Positions 1 to 6,742 of a DNA stretch of 8,205 nucleotides are shown piece after piece. Numbering within the stretch: position 1 is the stretch's first letter; every line of letters starts with the position of its first letter. Position numbers and translations under genes: made by a program. Origin of the DNA: CAVQNQ01 sp964427655 (GTDB lineage: Bacteria; Acidobacteriota; Terriglobia; Bryobacterales; Bryobacteraceae); contig CAYRWE010000226.1 of assembly GCA_964427655.1 (NCBI GenBank), positions 1 through 8,205 on the forward strand, read 5' to 3'. The notes beneath the pieces are model-generated. The model saw only the letters and a list, made by a program, of their open reading frames with translations. It made no database searches and was not told the origin of the DNA.

Positions 1-1838
1 TCAACCTGATCTTCCTCAAGTACGTCACCTCGACGGAGATCGTCAAGCTGATCACGCCGTTTCTGGGCGAGGGCGCCAGCATCTCGACTTACGATCCGGC
101 CAATCTGCTGCTGATCGAAGACAACAGCCGCAACCTCAGACGCACGCTGGAGCTGATCGCGCTGTTCGACAGCGATACCTTTGCCGGCCAGCGCGTGAAG
201 CTGTTCGAAATCTCCAATAGCCGTCCAAGCGAGCTGGTGAAAGAACTGGAATCGGTTTTCAAGGCATTCGCGCTTTCGGAAAAGACCTCCGCGGTCAAAT
301 TTCTGCCGGTGGACCGGATCAACACGGTGATCGCGGTGGCTCCCAATCCGGGCATCTTCGAAGAGGTCAAGACCTGGATCGGCAAGCTGGATATCCCCGT
401 CAAGGTGGGTAACGGCTCCAACCGGCCCTTTGTATACCGGCTGAAGTACGGTCGCGCCGAAACGGTCGCCATGGCGATCATGGCACTCTACACGGGGAAT
501 ATCGGAATGCTCATGAACCTGGCCCAGCAGATGAACAGCGGAATGATCGCGGCCGGCATGGGGTATGGCGCCAGCAGCGGAGGCTACGGTGGCGGGATGG
601 GCGGGGGCTATGGCGGCATGGGTGGCGGCTATGGCGGGATGGGCGGCGGCTATGGTGGCATGGGTGGTGGCTACGGCGGGATGGGTGGCGGCGCTGGTGG
701 CGGTGGCGGGATGGGCGGGGGCTATGGCGGCATGGGTGGCGGCTACGGCGGCGGCGGCGGGATGGGTTATGGCGGGATGGGCGGCGGCTACGGCGGCACC
801 TACAATTACAACGGCGGCCTGGCAAACGTGGCGCCGACGGGCACCGGCACGGGTGCGCCGGGCAGCGCCGATCTCACCGGATCCTATCTGGGCAGCAGCG
901 GCGCTGCTGGAGGAGCGCCAGCCCGCATCCCGCACGTGGTGCCCAATCCCTTCGACAACACCCTGATCATCCAGGGAACGCAGGAGGATGTCGAGCAGAT
1001 CAAGGATCTGCTCCGGCAACTGGACGTGGCCCCCCGCCAGGTGCTGATCGACGCCAAGATTTACGAAGTGGATCTGACCGGCAAATTTACCGGAGGCGTG
1101 CAGGCGTACCTCGATAAGAAAGATACCGGCCCGGTGTCCCGGACCCTCAACGCCACGGCCGGAGCGGCCACCGGCGGCCTGTCGGTTTCCGCGGGCACGC
1201 TCATTCTCAAGCGCAGCTATGAGCTTTTGGGCGAGCTGGAGGCTACCGAGAACAGCAGCCGTACGCGCGTGATTTCCGCGCCCAGCATCATCGCCACCGA
1301 CAGCGTGCCGGCGACCATGAACGTGGGCGACCAGGTGCCGGTGGCTACCTCGCAGGCCGTCAGCGGCGTTCAGGTCGGAGGGACCAGCGCTTTTGCGAAT
1401 ACCATCGGCAGCCAGAGCACCGGCGTGACGCTCTCGATCATGGCGCACGTCAACTCTAGCGGAATCGTGACCATGGTCATCGATCAGCAGGTGAGCGCGC
1501 CGGAAGCGCCGCCCGCGGGCGTCAACACGTCGGTTCAATCCACGTCGTTCTCGAACCGTTCGGTTTCCACGCAGGTGACCGTGCAGGATGGGGACACCAT
1601 CGCGATCGGGGGCGCCATTCTGGAGAGCAAGGGGCAATCCACCGCCGGCATCCCGTTTTTGGACCGGATCCCCGGATTGGGATATATTTTCGGTGGTAAG
1701 ACCACTCAAACGTCGCGCACGGAGCTGATCATCTTCCTGACACCGCGCGTGATCTACGACACCAACCAGATGCTGGAAGCCACCGACGAGATCAAGGACA
1801 ACCTGCGGAAGGTCCAGAAGATGATGAAAGACCAATAA
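1..1838 (+). CDS. gspD: Outer-membrane secretin (GspD/PilQ superfamily), 5' end outside the window
   Basis: This is the multimeric outer-membrane channel of a type II secretion or type IV pilus-like machine. The frame is open from base 3, so the GTG at 195 is an internal codon, not the start; 611 residues are visible. In order there are two ring-building secretin N-domains (about residues 1-58 and 62-135), then an N3-like domain (FVYRLKYGRAETVA at about 143) interrupted by a Gly-rich insert (about 185-272) and resuming at IPHVVPNPFDNTLIIQG. The secretin core follows from about 350. Its hallmarks are GDQVPV, the block RSVSTQVTVQDGDTIAIGG, then GIPFLDRIPGLGYIFG and TELIIFLTPRVI. A short charged helix ends the protein; there is no long S-domain. 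The signal peptide and N0 domain would lie upstream of the window. Superfamily assignment is firm. GspD rather than PilQ is an inference, because no other secretion or pilus gene is visible. Confidence 0.93.
   Translation, partial: NLIFLKYVTSTEIVKLITPFLGEGASISTYDPANLLLIEDNSRNLRRTLELIALFDSDTFAGQRVKLFEISNSRPSELVKELESVFKAFALSEKTSAVKFLPVDRINTVIAVAPNPGIFEEVKTWIGKLDIPVKVGNGSNRPFVYRLKYGRAETVAMAIMALYTGNIGMLMNLAQQMNSGMIAAGMGYGASSGGYGGGMGGGYGGMGGGYGGMGGGYGGMGGGYGGMGGGAGGGGGMGGGYGGMGGGYGGGGGMGYGGMGGGYGGTYNYNGGLANVAPTGTGTGAPGSADLTGSYLGSSGAAGGAPARIPHVVPNPFDNTLIIQGTQEDVEQIKDLLRQLDVAPRQVLIDAKIYEVDLTGKFTGGVQAYLDKKDTGPVSRTLNATAGAATGGLSVSAGTLILKRSYELLGELEATENSSRTRVISAPSIIATDSVPATMNVGDQVPVATSQAVSGVQVGGTSAFANTIGSQSTGVTLSIMAHVNSSGIVTMVIDQQVSAPEAPPAGVNTSVQSTSFSNRSVSTQVTVQDGDTIAIGGAILESKGQSTAGIPFLDRIPGLGYIFGGKTTQTSRTELIIFLTPRVIYDTNQMLEATDEIKDNLRKVQKMMKDQ
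555..818 (+). repeat. Gly/Met/Tyr-rich repeat insert within the secretin (MGGGYGG heptads)
   Basis: Within the N3-like domain, a tract of about 88 residues is made almost entirely of Gly, Tyr and Met. From 597 there are four tandem MGGGYGG heptads (21-bp DNA units). Variant units follow (MGGGAGGGGG, MGGGYGG, MGGGYGGGGG, MGYGG, MGGGYGG), and the tract ends in TYNYNGG. The DNA copies differ mainly at third codon positions (ggc/ggt/ggg, tat/tac), so the peptide pattern is kept while the DNA drifts. The ring-domain sequence resumes intact afterwards, so this is an in-frame insert and not a disruption. Role unknown; a flexible periplasmic loop is an inference. Confidence 0.9.
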
Positions 1839-1847
1839 CGCCGGGAT

Positions 1848-3518
1848 ATGAGCGCGCCTCCGATTCCGCTGGTCACACTCGAGCGCTTTGAGACCGCGTT
1901 TCGCGAGTTTCACGTGATCCACCGCGCGGCGGATCGCTGGGCGGCCAGCCGCCCGGACGATGCCGCGGTGATCAACGCCACGCGCGGCACGCGGCTGACA
2001 TGGGGGCAGTTGCAGCTCGGCTCGGGAGCACTGGCGGCCGGGCTGGCGCGCCTGGGTTTCCGCAAAGGCGATTTCCTGGCGGCCTCGCTGCCGCTGGCCG
2101 ACGAGCACATCCTGCTGGAGTTCGCGTGCTTCCGTTTGGGGGTGATCCATGCGCCCCTGGATTTGCGTTTGCAGCCCGCTGAGGTGCTGCGCTCGGTGGA
2201 GGCGATCGGCGCGCGCGGCTACGCCTTTCCGGGGAAGCTCGGCGCGGCGGATTTCGGCGCCTTGGCCGGGGCCGTGCGCCAGAAGTGCGGCTCGGTGGAG
2301 CATCTTCTGCAACTGGCGCCGGCGGGCGAGTGCGCGGCGGACGCCGTGAGCCTGGCCGGCTTGCTGGCTCGCGGGGAAGGCCAGGCGATGCCGGACGATT
2401 CGGGCGTCACCGAATACGATGGCGCGCAGGTGATCTTTACCACCGGCACGACCGGATCGCCCAAGCCCGCGCTGCTTTCGCACCGGGGGATTACGTGCCA
2501 GAACCTGTGCCTGGGCACGGCTTTCGGCTTCGGACCGGACCAGAGGGCGCTGTGCAACCTGCCGGCCTCGCACGTGGGCGGGCAGGCCGAAATTCTGCTG
2601 ACGTCGCTGTTCATGGGCGGCACGGCCATCACGCTGGAAGTCTTCGACCCGGTGAAATCGCTGGAGGCTATCGAGCGGTATGGCGTCACGTTGCTGGGCC
2701 AGATTCCGGCCATGTTCGAGCTGGAATGGCGCACGGCGGACTACCCGCGGCGCAAGCTCGGCAGCCTGCAAAAGGCGGTCTACGGTGGGCAGGCGGTGCC
2801 GCGCGCCTTTCTCGACCGCATGCTCGGGATGGCGCCCGCGATCGCCACGGGTCTGGGGCTGACGGAGGCCTCCGGTTTCTGCACCTACACCGCCGTGACG
2901 CCGGATGCGGACCAGGTAGCGGGCGGCATCGGGTGGGCCATGCCGGCCTATCCGTTTTCGATCCGCGAGGCCATGCGGGAAGACGGTACGGCGGGCCGCG
3001 CCCTGCCGCCGGGCGAGGCCGGCCACGTCTGTTTCGCGGGGCCGCAGAATTTCCTGGGCTATGTCAACGACCTGCCGGCCACCGCGGCGGCTCTCTCCAC
3101 GGATGGCTGGCTCTACACCGGCGACATGGGCTCGGCCGGCGCGTGCGGCCTGCACTTTTCGGGACGGGCCAAGTGGGTGCTGAAGCCGGCGGGCTACCAG
3201 GTTTTTCCGGGCGACGTGGAGAACCATTTCGCCGGGCTCGAGGGCGTTGCCAACGTGGGCGTAGTGGGGCACCCGCACGCCATCTGGCACGAAGCCATCG
3301 TGGCCTTTGTGGAAAGGCGGCCGGGCGCGGAGATCGGTGAAGCCGAGCTGCGCCGCCACGCGCGTTCGCTGACATCCTACATGCGACCGCTGCACTACGT
3401 GGTTCTGGAGCCGGGGACGATGCCGCTGAACCGCACGGCCAAAGTGGACGTACCGCGCCTGCAAGAGATGGCGTGCGAGGAAGCGCGGAAATTAAGAGAG
3501 AGGGGCAGGTGGGAGTGA
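1848..3518 (+). CDS. Class I adenylate-forming enzyme (acyl-CoA synthetase / AMP-dependent ligase family)
   Basis: A complete 556-residue ANL-superfamily protein expected to activate a carboxylic acid as acyl-AMP and usually transfer it to CoA; the substrate cannot be read from the sequence. Visible core motifs are the phosphate-binding loop FTTGTTGSPKPALLSHR (197-213), SHVGGQAE (241-248), YGGQAVPRA (312-320), GLGLTE (335-340), and DGWLYTGDMG (419-428) with the ribose-binding Asp. The hinge region is GRAKWVLKPAGYQVFPGDVE (439-458), and the C-terminal PLNRTAKVD (526-534) carries the likely catalytic Lys532. Full length and intact motifs argue for an active enzyme. At the A8 hinge, the position after Lys442, often Asp in relatives, is Trp443. 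The ATG lies nine bases after the secretin stop behind a poor Shine-Dalgarno (gggat), which suggests co-transcription and perhaps re-initiation. No signal peptide, so cytoplasmic. Confidence 0.88.
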   Translation: MSAPPIPLVTLERFETAFREFHVIHRAADRWAASRPDDAAVINATRGTRLTWGQLQLGSGALAAGLARLGFRKGDFLAASLPLADEHILLEFACFRLGVIHAPLDLRLQPAEVLRSVEAIGARGYAFPGKLGAADFGALAGAVRQKCGSVEHLLQLAPAGECAADAVSLAGLLARGEGQAMPDDSGVTEYDGAQVIFTTGTTGSPKPALLSHRGITCQNLCLGTAFGFGPDQRALCNLPASHVGGQAEILLTSLFMGGTAITLEVFDPVKSLEAIERYGVTLLGQIPAMFELEWRTADYPRRKLGSLQKAVYGGQAVPRAFLDRMLGMAPAIATGLGLTEASGFCTYTAVTPDADQVAGGIGWAMPAYPFSIREAMREDGTAGRALPPGEAGHVCFAGPQNFLGYVNDLPATAAALSTDGWLYTGDMGSAGACGLHFSGRAKWVLKPAGYQVFPGDVENHFAGLEGVANVGVVGHPHAIWHEAIVAFVERRPGAEIGEAELRRHARSLTSYMRPLHYVVLEPGTMPLNRTAKVDVPRLQEMACEEARKLRERGRWE

Positions 3519-3530
3519 GGACGGGGTAAA

Positions 3531-3785
3531 CTAGCGTTCCAGCCTGGTGATCCGGCTATCCAGTTCCGCGATCTTGTTGATGAGGTCGAGAAGGTGCGAG
3601 ACGATAGCCTGCTGGGACGCGGCGACTTCCGATCGCGTATCTGCCCTTACCGCCGCAATTTCGGCCCTGAGCGCTTCCTTCACGTCCGTCAGGCGGGCGT
3701 TGTTGATGAGGAGCGCGATCAGGACCGTCGCGATGGTGGCGGCGAATCCAAGGATGAACGTGATGTACTGACCTTCGGTCAACAC
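3531..3785 (-). CDS. Small single-pass membrane protein with a coiled-coil tail
   Basis: An 84-residue hypothetical protein. After a short polar N-terminus (MLTEGQY) there is one hydrophobic segment at about residues 8-27 (FILGFAATIATVLIALLI). The rest, about 30-84, is rich in Ala, Glu, Arg and Leu with heptad-like spacing (DVKEALRAEIAAVRAD, then LLDLINKIAELDSRITRLE), as expected for a parallel coiled coil. The likely arrangement is an inner-membrane anchor with a cytoplasmic or periplasmic oligomerising stalk; topology is not certain. The start is GTG, chosen because a near-perfect AAAGGAG sits five bases upstream. It lies 74 bases after rsmD on the same strand and converges with the AMP-ligase gene, the two stops being 12 bases apart. 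I recall similar short anchor-plus-coil proteins in acidobacterial genomes but no established function. Confidence 0.75.
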   Translation of the reverse strand: MLTEGQYITFILGFAATIATVLIALLINNARLTDVKEALRAEIAAVRADTRSEVAASQQAIVSHLLDLINKIAELDSRITRLER

Positions 3786-3790
3786 CCTAA

Positions 3791-3797
3791 CTCCTTT
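3791..3797 (-). promoter_or_regulatory. Strong ribosome-binding site deciding a GTG start
   Basis: On the minus strand AAAGGAG is followed by the five-base spacer TTAGG and then GTG. It is the clearest Shine-Dalgarno in the window and is the main reason to accept the 84-residue gene and its GTG start. Confidence 0.75.
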
Positions 3798-3813
3798 ATA
3801 ATTCTAGCAATTT

Positions 3814-3841
3814 CAGCGGGAGCGTTCGAAAGCCCCGGCCG
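3814..3841 (-). other. Imperfect stem-loop between rsmD and the small membrane-protein gene
   Basis: In minus-strand RNA the sequence GGGGC TTTCGAAC GCUCC forms a five-pair stem with one G-U pair. It extends past one C/C mismatch by four more pairs (CGGC against GCUG). It starts about 19 bases after the rsmD stop. No U-tract follows, so it is not a canonical intrinsic terminator; it could attenuate read-through or stabilise the upstream mRNA. This is hand-folded only. Confidence 0.3.
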
Positions 3842-3859
3842 CCATCGGCTGTTACCTTC

Positions 3860-4393
3860 TTAGTGAGGGGCCGAAGTGAAAAAGCTCAACGAATTGTCTC
3901 CCTGCTTCAACACCCGAGTCCGCCGCAGCGCGCCGTAGCTATCCGCTAACTCCAGACGCACCGAGTGCTGTGCAACCACTAACCCCGACGGCTCTTTCCC
4001 CAGTAACTCGAGCACGGCGGCGTACTCGCGCTCCAAGTCATACGGCGGATCGAGGAAAACAACATCCCCGCGGAAACGCTCGATGGTCAGCGCCACCGGC
4101 CCGGCGGCCACCGTGGCGCGCGGTTCCAAGCGCAGCGCGGCCAGGTTCTCGCGGATGGCCTCCAGCGCGGCGCGGCTGCGCTCCAGGAAATAGGCGTGCG
4201 AGGCGCCGCGGCTGAGCGCTTCAATCCCCACCGCTCCCGTGCCCGCATAGGCATCCACAAACACCGCGCCGGGAATGCGTGCCGCGAGGATGTCGAAGAG
4301 CGTCTCGCGCAGGCGATCGGACGTGGGACGCGTGGCCGCGCCGGGAATGCTCTTCAAACGGCGCGAACGGAACTCACCGGCAATCACACGCAT
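3860..4393 (-). CDS. rsmD: 16S rRNA (guanine(966)-N2)-methyltransferase RsmD
   Basis: RsmD transfers a methyl group from S-adenosylmethionine to N2 of G966 in 16S rRNA, acting on assembling 30S particles in the cytoplasm. The 177-residue product is of normal family length. It opens with MRVIAGEFRSRRL and contains the family signature RPTSDRLRETLFD (22-34). The SAM-binding motif I is VDAYAGTGAVGIEALSRGA (46-64), an acidic residue follows at FLERS (69-73), and the catalytic motif IV is FLDPPY (113-118). The ATG overlaps the recG stop in a TGATG junction, with GGTGG four bases upstream of the ATG, so translation is probably coupled to recG. rsmD is often found next to coaD; that neighbour is absent here. 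All catalytic residues are present. Confidence 0.95.
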   Translation of the reverse strand: MRVIAGEFRSRRLKSIPGAATRPTSDRLRETLFDILAARIPGAVFVDAYAGTGAVGIEALSRGASHAYFLERSRAALEAIRENLAALRLEPRATVAAGPVALTIERFRGDVVFLDPPYDLEREYAAVLELLGKEPSGLVVAQHSVRLELADSYGALRRTRVLKQGDNSLSFFTSAPH

Positions 4394-6492
4394 CAGCCCA
4401 CCGTCACCAGGCCGTAGCGGCGCTGCCAGTGGTCGCGGATGTAGGCCGCCGCCTGGCGCAGATCCTCGTCGGAGGGCGGGCGCGCCACGAAATCCACGGC
4501 CTCGCGGCGCGCGATCTCGAGGATCTCGGTGTCGCGCAGGATGTTGGCCACCCGCAGCGATGGCAGTCCGGCCTGCTTGGTGCCGAAGAATTCGCCCGGA
4601 CCGCGCAGCCGCAGATCCATCTCGGCGATGTGGAAGCCGTCGGTCGAGTCCACCAGCGTGCGTATGCGCTCGCGGGACGCGTCGTTCATCTTCTCAGTCA
4701 CCAGGATGCAATAGCTCTGCGCGGCGCCGCGTCCCACGCGCCCGCGCAACTGGTGCATCTGGGCCAGCCCAAAGCGCTCGGCCTGCTCGATCACCATCAC
4801 GCTGGCGTTGGGCACATCCACGCCCACTTCGATCACGGTGGTTGAAACCATGATCTTGATCTCGCCCTGCTTGAAGCGCTGCATCACGGATTCCTTTTCC
4901 TCGGCGCCCAGGCGGCCGTGCATCAGGCCCACGGAAATATCCGGGAAGACCTCGCGCGAGAGCTGCTCGTAGGCCTTCTGCGCGGCCTTCACGGCCTGGG
5001 TTTCAGATTCCTCGATCACCGGGTAGACCACGTATGCCTGGCGGCCCTCGTCGACCTGGCGCTTCAGAAAACTGTAGACCTGTTCGATGCGGTCGGCGGT
5101 GGCGTGCTTGGTGACGATGGGCTTGCGGCCGGGCGGCAGCTCGTCGATCACGGAGACGTCCAGATCGCCATAGAGCGTCATGGCAAGCGTGCGCGGGATG
5201 GGCGTGGCGGTCATGACCAGGACGTCGGGATGGATAGCCTTTTGCACCAGCCCGAGGCGCTGCAGGACGCCGAAGCGGTGCTGTTCGTCGATGATGGCGA
5301 GGCCCAGGTTCTTGAACTCGACGTCCTTTTCGAGCAGCGCGTGCGTGCCGATGGCTACATGCGCCAGGCCTTCGGAGACCAGTCTCTTGAGCTGAACTTT
5401 TTCGCGGGCCGTGAAGGAGCCGGTGAGCAGCAGCGTGACATAGCCGAGCTTGCCCAGGATCTGCTTGAAGTAAAAGGCGTGCTGCGCGGCCAGAATTTCG
5501 GTAGGCGCGAGCACGGCCACCTGAAAACCGTTTTCGATGGCGATGACGGCGGCTTCGGCGGCCACGATGGTTTTGCCGCTGCCCACGTCGCCCTGCAACA
5601 GGCGGTTCATGGGGCGCGGCGCCTGCATGTCGTCGGCGATCTCTTTGACCACGCGCTTCTGCGCGCCGGTGGGTTTGAAGGGCAGCATGGCGCGAACCTG
5701 CGCGCGCACGCGGTCATCGATGCGGAACTCGATGCCGGGCAGCGTGCGGGCCTTCGAGCGCTTCAGCGCGATGCCGCATTCGAGCCAGAAGAACTCCTCG
5801 AAGATCAGGCGGAAATGCGCCGGCGTGCGGAAGGCGTTGAGCAGGCGGAGGTCGGAATCGGGCGGCGGAAAATGCACCTCGCGGAAGGCCGTCCAGCGGT
5901 CCGGAAACTTGAGCTGCCGGCGTAGGAAGAGCGGCAGGCGGTCTTCGACCGGGTCCATGGATTCGAGCAGGCGATGTGTGAAGGTGCGCAGCAGGCGCGT
6001 GGTGAGCTTCCCGGCGGCCTCATAGATGGGGACCACGCGGGCCACGTGCAGAGTGGCGTCGCCATCTTCGTCGTCGCCCGAGAGGATTTCGAATTCCGGA
6101 TGCAGCACGGTGAGCTCGCCGGCGTAGCTATCGAACTCGATCTTGCCGTAGAGCGCCACCTTCATGCCCTCCGCCAGCACGTTCGCCAGATATCCGCCAT
6201 GGAACCACTTGCCCACCAGGATGGCGCGCGAGGCATCCGAGAAGCGGGCCTCGAACATGCCCAGATTGCGGCGCCGGAAACCGGAGAGCTTGGCCGAGCG
6301 CACCTCCGCGATGACCGTGGCCATCTCGCCCGGAGCGAGCTGCGCGATGGTCTTGACGTTGCTGCGGTCCTCGTAGCGGAAGGGGACGTAGCTCAGCAGA
6401 TCCTCGGCCGTGACCAGCCCCTTGGCTTCGAGCATGGCGGCGCGGTTCGGACCAATTCCCTTGATGTCTGTAAGCGGGGTGTTGAGATCCAT
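4393..6492 (-). CDS. recG: ATP-dependent DNA helicase RecG
   Basis: RecG is a cytoplasmic double-strand DNA translocase that remodels stalled replication forks, Holliday junctions, D-loops and R-loops. The 699-residue product matches the usual length (about 690). The N-terminus has the helix-hairpin-like DIKGIGPNRA (9-18) and PFRYEDRS (37-44), followed by the OB-fold wedge domain (about 50-140). Helicase motifs are intact: PTGAQKRVVKEI (274-285), Walker A GDVGSGKT (301-308), the DEQH box (402-405) in IIDEQHRFGV, MTATPIPRT (427-435), MHGRLGAEEKE (524-534), STTVIEVGVDVP (550-561) and QLRGRVGRG (581-589). The C-terminal coupling region includes LRLRGPGEFFGTKQAG (627-642). The start is the first in-frame ATG; the frame stays open upstream but I found no earlier start codon, and the SD is weak. 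It forms an overlapping pair with rsmD. A 335-codon antisense frame inside it (4918-5925) is a codon-bias shadow. Confidence 0.97.
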   Translation of the reverse strand: MDLNTPLTDIKGIGPNRAAMLEAKGLVTAEDLLSYVPFRYEDRSNVKTIAQLAPGEMATVIAEVRSAKLSGFRRRNLGMFEARFSDASRAILVGKWFHGGYLANVLAEGMKVALYGKIEFDSYAGELTVLHPEFEILSGDDEDGDATLHVARVVPIYEAAGKLTTRLLRTFTHRLLESMDPVEDRLPLFLRRQLKFPDRWTAFREVHFPPPDSDLRLLNAFRTPAHFRLIFEEFFWLECGIALKRSKARTLPGIEFRIDDRVRAQVRAMLPFKPTGAQKRVVKEIADDMQAPRPMNRLLQGDVGSGKTIVAAEAAVIAIENGFQVAVLAPTEILAAQHAFYFKQILGKLGYVTLLLTGSFTAREKVQLKRLVSEGLAHVAIGTHALLEKDVEFKNLGLAIIDEQHRFGVLQRLGLVQKAIHPDVLVMTATPIPRTLAMTLYGDLDVSVIDELPPGRKPIVTKHATADRIEQVYSFLKRQVDEGRQAYVVYPVIEESETQAVKAAQKAYEQLSREVFPDISVGLMHGRLGAEEKESVMQRFKQGEIKIMVSTTVIEVGVDVPNASVMVIEQAERFGLAQMHQLRGRVGRGAAQSYCILVTEKMNDASRERIRTLVDSTDGFHIAEMDLRLRGPGEFFGTKQAGLPSLRVANILRDTEILEIARREAVDFVARPPSDEDLRQAAAYIRDHWQRRYGLVTVG

Positions 6493-6742
6493 GCGGCGCG
6501 GCCGATGAACCCAGTGTAGCGCCAGATGCTCATTTACCGAAAAAATGCGGGGTAGATGGGTGGCCGCCGAATTGGACTCGGGGCCCAGGGCCGTCGGGTA
6601 GATGGGCGGGATGGGCGTGTTACGGCAACTTGAAGCTGGACGGACGAAGTTCCGGTTGGCGCGACCCGGGGCTTTGCCCGATTGCTGAGCCCAAACTGAG
6701 CTGCTGGGCCGTACCGACAGTATCGTGCCGGAGGATAGGCGA
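6493..6742. other. Gene-free gap between recG and the TIR gene
   Basis: These 250 bases separate two minus-strand genes. The stretch should contain the recG promoter, but no convincing -35/-10 pair was found by eye; the best -10-like hexamer, TACACT at 6518-6513, lacks a matching -35. It holds the short direct repeat listed separately and weak hairpins (around 6667-6680, GGGC TTT GCCC) without T-runs. No convincing ORF, tRNA or terminator is seen. Confidence 0.6.
6550..6609. repeat. Short direct repeat GGGTAGATGGGYGG (two copies)
   Basis: Identical 11-mers GGGTAGATGGG occur at 6550-6560 and 6596-6606. Each is followed by YGG (TGG, CGG), giving a 14-base match with one difference at a 46-base period. 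A partial third copy, GGGATGGG, lies at 6608-6615. They sit 58-117 bases upstream of the recG start, in the likely promoter or leader. They could be a protein-binding site pair, leader structure, or chance in G-rich DNA. Confidence 0.55.

Noticed and set aside
195..197. GTG at 195 as the start of the secretin gene
   Set aside because: The same frame is open back to base 3 and encodes another secretin N-domain repeat, so 195 is internal.
555..818. CRISPR-like or satellite array
   Set aside because: The periodicity is codon-based, lies in frame within the secretin and has no spacer structure.
511..825. Arg/His/Pro-rich minus-strand ORF opposite the Gly-rich insert
   Set aside because: It is the reverse complement of the MGGGYGG repeat; no independent coding evidence.
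2285..3340. 351-codon plus-strand ORF in another frame of the AMP-ligase gene
   Set aside because: Gly/Arg/Ala-rich shadow of a gene with all its motifs intact in the main frame.
3801..3809. Extended -10-like TGCTAGAAT upstream of the small membrane-protein gene
   Set aside because: The predicted transcript start would fall inside the Shine-Dalgarno, and the only -35 candidate (TTCGAA) matches three of six bases.
4918..5925. 335-codon plus-strand ORF antisense to recG, and smaller ones nearby
   Set aside because: recG is intact with every helicase motif. The antisense peptide is His/Gln/Asp/Leu-biased as expected from reverse-complemented GC-rich codons, and matches no family.
6667..6680. 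GGGC TTT GCCC hairpin as a terminator for the TIR gene
   Set aside because: Stem of only four to five pairs with no T-run on the minus strand, and more than 60 bases past the stop.
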